This document shows, in pieces, positions 62,130-64,000 of a DNA stretch of 64,000 nt. This stretch comes from Paenibacillus flagellatus (GTDB lineage: Bacteria; Bacillota; Bacilli; Paenibacillales; NBRC-103111), in contig NZ_QJVJ01000017.1 in the NCBI RefSeq assembly GCF_003217775.1, positions 1 through 64,000 on the forward strand, written 5' to 3'. Made by a program: the position numbers and the translations under genes. Numbering within the stretch: the first letter of the stretch is position 1; each line of letters begins with the position of its first letter. The notes under the pieces were generated by a model. It was not told the DNA's origin, did no database searches, and saw nothing but the letters and a program-made list of their open reading frames with translations.

Positions 62130-62648
62130 CTACTGGATCGGGTCGGGAATCATCCCTTCCCGCTCCAGTTCCGTATTCGTCTTCATCGCCTTCATCTCCT
62201 TGCCCAGACGGACCAAGTCGTCCTCGTCCTGCGCCATGACGCCGTTCAGCGCCGCGGACAGCGCCGGATCGTCGCCCGCGCCTCCGTCGCCGCCGCCCGT
62301 CGCCGGGCTCCCCGGCGGTTCCGCACCCGCATCGCGTGCGTCTTCCCGCTCCCCGTCGATCAGCTCGCGCAGCTTCCGGAATGCTTCCTCGCGAATGTGC
62401 GGCGGTATGCCGACATACCCTCTCCACTCGCCTGCAAACGCGGCCTCGTGCTCCAACAGCGTAATCCGCCCCTGCTCGTCCGACCGAAACGGGATGCGAA
62501 ACTCGATGCAGCCGCCCCGATCGGGAGACAGAAACGTCAGCCGGACCACTTTCCGCCCTTCCACTTCGGCCGGCGTGAAGCCGAGCCGAACGATCGATTG
62601 CCGGAACCGTTCCGGCGGTGTCGCTTCGTACCGATGTCGAAACGTCAT
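62130..62648 (-). CDS. hypothetical protein
   Basis: A 172-residue hydrophilic protein, no signal peptide or membrane helix. The N-terminal 110 residues look like a small beta-rich domain (FRIPFRSDEQGRITLLEHEAAF), followed by a Gly/Ala/Asp/Pro-rich linker and a charged helix. No family recognised. The ATG follows AAGGAGGCGAT. It is 54 bases after the YtxH-like gene, so cotranscription from the sigma-B promoter is likely. Confidence 0.75.
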   Translation of the reverse strand: MTFRHRYEATPPERFRQSIVRLGFTPAEVEGRKVVRLTFLSPDRGGCIEFRIPFRSDEQGRITLLEHEAAFAGEWRGYVGIPPHIREEAFRKLRELIDGEREDARDAGAEPPGSPATGGGDGGAGDDPALSAALNGVMAQDEDDLVRLGKEMKAMKTNTELEREGMIPDPIQ

Positions 62649-62702
62649 GGGATCGCCTCCTTCTCGGATTGTACGCCTCCGTCCGCCGCGGGACGCCGCA
62701 CC

Positions 62703-63071
62703 TCAGTGCGGCGTCTTGTCCGCCATCTCGGACGCCTTGTCGCCGATCGCCTCGGCGGTCTCCTTCGTCTTGGCGGCCGCGTCCCGTGCCAGCTCCGACG
62801 TTTTGGCGGAAGCGTCCCGGGCGAGCTCCGACGTCTTGTCGCGGAACGCCTTCGTCAGCTCGATCGTCTTCTCCTGCACCTCTTTCGCCAATTCCGCCGT
62901 TTTGTCGCGGACGCTTTGCGCCGCCTCCGACGTCTTGTCGCGGGCCGCCTGCGCGCCGCGCGCCAAATCGCCGCGAAGCTTTCGGCCCGATTTCGGCGCG
63001 AGCAGCAGCGCCGCCGCCGCTCCGACCACGCCTCCGACCAAGGCGCCTTTCCAAGCTGCCGTCTGTTTCAT
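62703..63071 (-). CDS. YtxH domain-containing protein
   Basis: A 122-residue protein. The N-terminal helix [25 protein letters not shown] is the YtxH signature. The rest is an Ala/Lys/Thr-rich amphipathic coiled region with a near-repeated 11-residue unit (DKTSELA, DKTAELA, EKTIELT, DKTSELA, AKTSELA), reminiscent of late embryogenesis abundant proteins. Such proteins are general-stress proteins in Bacillus (ytxGHJ). The start follows GGAGGAG. It lies 90 bases after the GlsB-like gene. Confidence 0.88.
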   Translation of the reverse strand: MKQTAAWKGALVGGVVGAAAALLLAPKSGRKLRGDLARGAQAARDKTSEAAQSVRDKTAELAKEVQEKTIELTKAFRDKTSELARDASAKTSELARDAAAKTKETAEAIGDKASEMADKTPH

Positions 63072-63162
63072 CCCGAATCACTCCTCCTCGTTTGTATCGT
63101 CCGGTCTTTCGGACTCGAACGGTGCCGGAACACATCCCCGGCTCCCGCTCATCGATTGCCGG

Positions 63163-63420
63163 TCACACCGATCTGCGGAACATTTGGGAAAGCAAGCCGA
63201 GCAGAAATACGAACAGCGCGCTGCCGACGATCGCCGGGATGACGGCGAAGCCGCCGATGACCGGCCCCCAATCGCCGAGCAGCAGCGAGCCGAGCCAGCC
63301 GCCCGCGAACCCGGCGATCATGGCGCCGAGCAGCCCTCCGGGCATCCGGTTCCGCACCAAGGCGTCTCCGATCGTCCCGATTAAAATCGCCATCAGGATG
63401 CTGATCAACAGTCCCCACAT
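63163..63420 (-). CDS. GlsB/YeaQ/YmgE family stress-response membrane protein
   Basis: An 85-residue protein with three hydrophobic helices and the glycine-rich family core RMPGGLLGAMIAGFAGGWLG, followed by a third helix. Homologues are stress-induced in Gram-positive and Gram-negative species. The ATG follows GAGGTGAG. A sigma-B promoter is 48 bases upstream. It is probably the first gene of an operon with the YtxH gene and the hypothetical gene. Confidence 0.9.
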   Translation of the reverse strand: MWGLLISILMAILIGTIGDALVRNRMPGGLLGAMIAGFAGGWLGSLLLGDWGPVIGGFAVIPAIVGSALFVFLLGLLSQMFRRSV

Positions 63421-63467
63421 GCGCCTCACCTCTTTCGCATTGTCGATCCAGGCCGCCTTACGGTTCA

Positions 63468-63493
63468 TTACCCGTCGCGGAGCGGCGTGAAAC
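63468..63493 (-). promoter_or_regulatory. sigma-B promoter of the GlsB-like gene
   Basis: On the minus strand GTTTCA (63488-63493), 14 bases, GGGTAA (63468-63473). Confidence 0.85.
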
Positions 63494-63548
63494 AAGCCAT
63501 CCGGCGCGAGCGCCCGCTTCGCCGCTACGGGCGGCCGCGCACAAGCAT

Positions 63549-63584
63549 AAAAAAAGACCCGCTGCGACGATCCGTCGGCGAGTC
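63549..63584 (-). terminator. terminator of the IclR-family gene
   Basis: On the minus strand GAC-TCGC-CGACG-GAT-CGTCG-CAGCGGGTC with a run of seven T; it ends about 45 bases past the stop of the IclR gene. Confidence 0.85.
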
Positions 63585-63629
63585 TTTCCGATATTCGATC
63601 CGGCACGCTCCGCGGCCAAGGGCGTCCAG

Positions 63630-64000
63630 CTATTTCAACATTTTGCCCATCCGGGTGGCCGCTTCGATAATTTGCGGAGCGTGCTCCTTCATCTTCTCGA
63701 GCGTCAGCCGGTTGGACGGCCCCGACACGGCGAGCGCCGCCACCAGCTTGTGCGCCCGGTTGAAGATCGGCGCGGACACGGCGGCCGCCCCCGGCTCGCG
63801 CTCCTCGACGCTGGTCGCGTAGCCGAGCCGGCCGATCTCGCCCAGCTGGCGCTCGAACGCCTCGCGGTCGGCCGTCCCGGCCCATTCGAGGGCGCCCAGC
63901 ACGTGCCGCTGCACCTCCGGCTCGGCGAACGCGATCAGCACCTTGCTCGACGCGCCGACGCTGAGCGGCAGCCGTGCGCCGATCGGCGCGACGCGGCGGA
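63630..64000 (-). CDS. IclR-family transcriptional regulator, C-terminal part only
   Basis: The gene continues past the right edge, so only the last 123 codons are seen. The visible part is the IclR effector-binding domain: RLPLSVGASSKVLIAF, then YATSVEEREPGAAAVSAPIF and ALAVSGPSNRLT, ending in a helix typical of the family. The DNA-binding domain is outside the window. The operon it controls is unknown; the likely ligand is a small carboxylic acid or sugar acid. It is not known whether it controls the kdu genes at 27 kb. Confidence 0.9.
   Translation of the reverse strand, partial: RRVAPIGARLPLSVGASSKVLIAFAEPEVQRHVLGALEWAGTADREAFERQLGEIGRLGYATSVEEREPGAAAVSAPIFNRAHKLVAALAVSGPSNRLTLEKMKEHAPQIIEAATRMGKMLK

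Overview
The window looks like chromosome from a GC-rich member of the Firmicutes, most likely Paenibacillaceae (Paenibacillus/Cohnella-like). Evidence: a low-GC-Firmicute style rRNA leader and 16S 5' end, a guanine riboswitch ahead of a purine permease, a BirA-type operator ahead of a biotin operon, a complete rsbV-rsbW-sigB module, AGGAGG-type ribosome binding sites and strong intrinsic terminators. The high GC makes long antisense reading frames common; these were ignored. No phage, insertion sequence, CRISPR array or tRNA was seen.

Left third (1-25 kb). The 5' end of a 16S rRNA gene runs off the left edge, with tandem promoters behind it. Purine genes follow: a guanine/hypoxanthine permease under a riboswitch, and guaA, with a cation/proton antiporter between them. 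Next come a MoxR ATPase / DUF58 / transglutaminase operon, a secreted polysaccharide deacetylase, a Bcp peroxiredoxin, a three-gene ABC exporter, an LCP cell-wall ligase with a very long Gly/Thr/Ser tail, a stand-alone hemL, and a 1513-residue glutamate synthase large subunit preceded by an unusual 16-bp tandem repeat and an oddly spaced ribosome binding site.

Middle (25-50 kb). Here are a kduD-kdgK-eda operon for 2-keto-3-deoxygluconate use, with a palindromic operator inside its promoter; a translationally coupled biotin operon bioD-bioB-bioF-bioH-like-bioC with a BirA box and no bioA; a GOLPH3-like protein; a nitroreductase with a near-perfect Fur box; an inositol monophosphatase; a TauE/SafE exporter; fabI; the UV endonuclease uvsE; ddl; a Cys amidase-domain protein; aconitase; an Rpn-type nuclease; a RidA plus D-aminoacylase pair; three tiny acidic ORFs; and IMP dehydrogenase.

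Right part (50-64 kb) is the most coherent region and appears to be a general-stress (sigma-B) island. It holds rsbV-rsbW-sigB, a receiver-PP2C phosphatase and a GAF hybrid histidine kinase resembling the RsbY/RsbK pair known from the Bacillus cereus group, and at least six sites matching GTTT(C/G)A-N14-GG(G/T)TAA. Each site lies directly upstream of a small stress-type gene (DUF1328, YflT-like, a 55-residue membrane protein, an unknown 109-residue protein, a GlsB-like/YtxH-like operon) or of rsbV itself. The likely logic is: membrane kinase senses stress, the phosphatase dephosphorylates RsbV, RsbW releases SigB, and SigB transcribes its own operon and the surrounding small genes. The window ends inside an IclR-family regulator.
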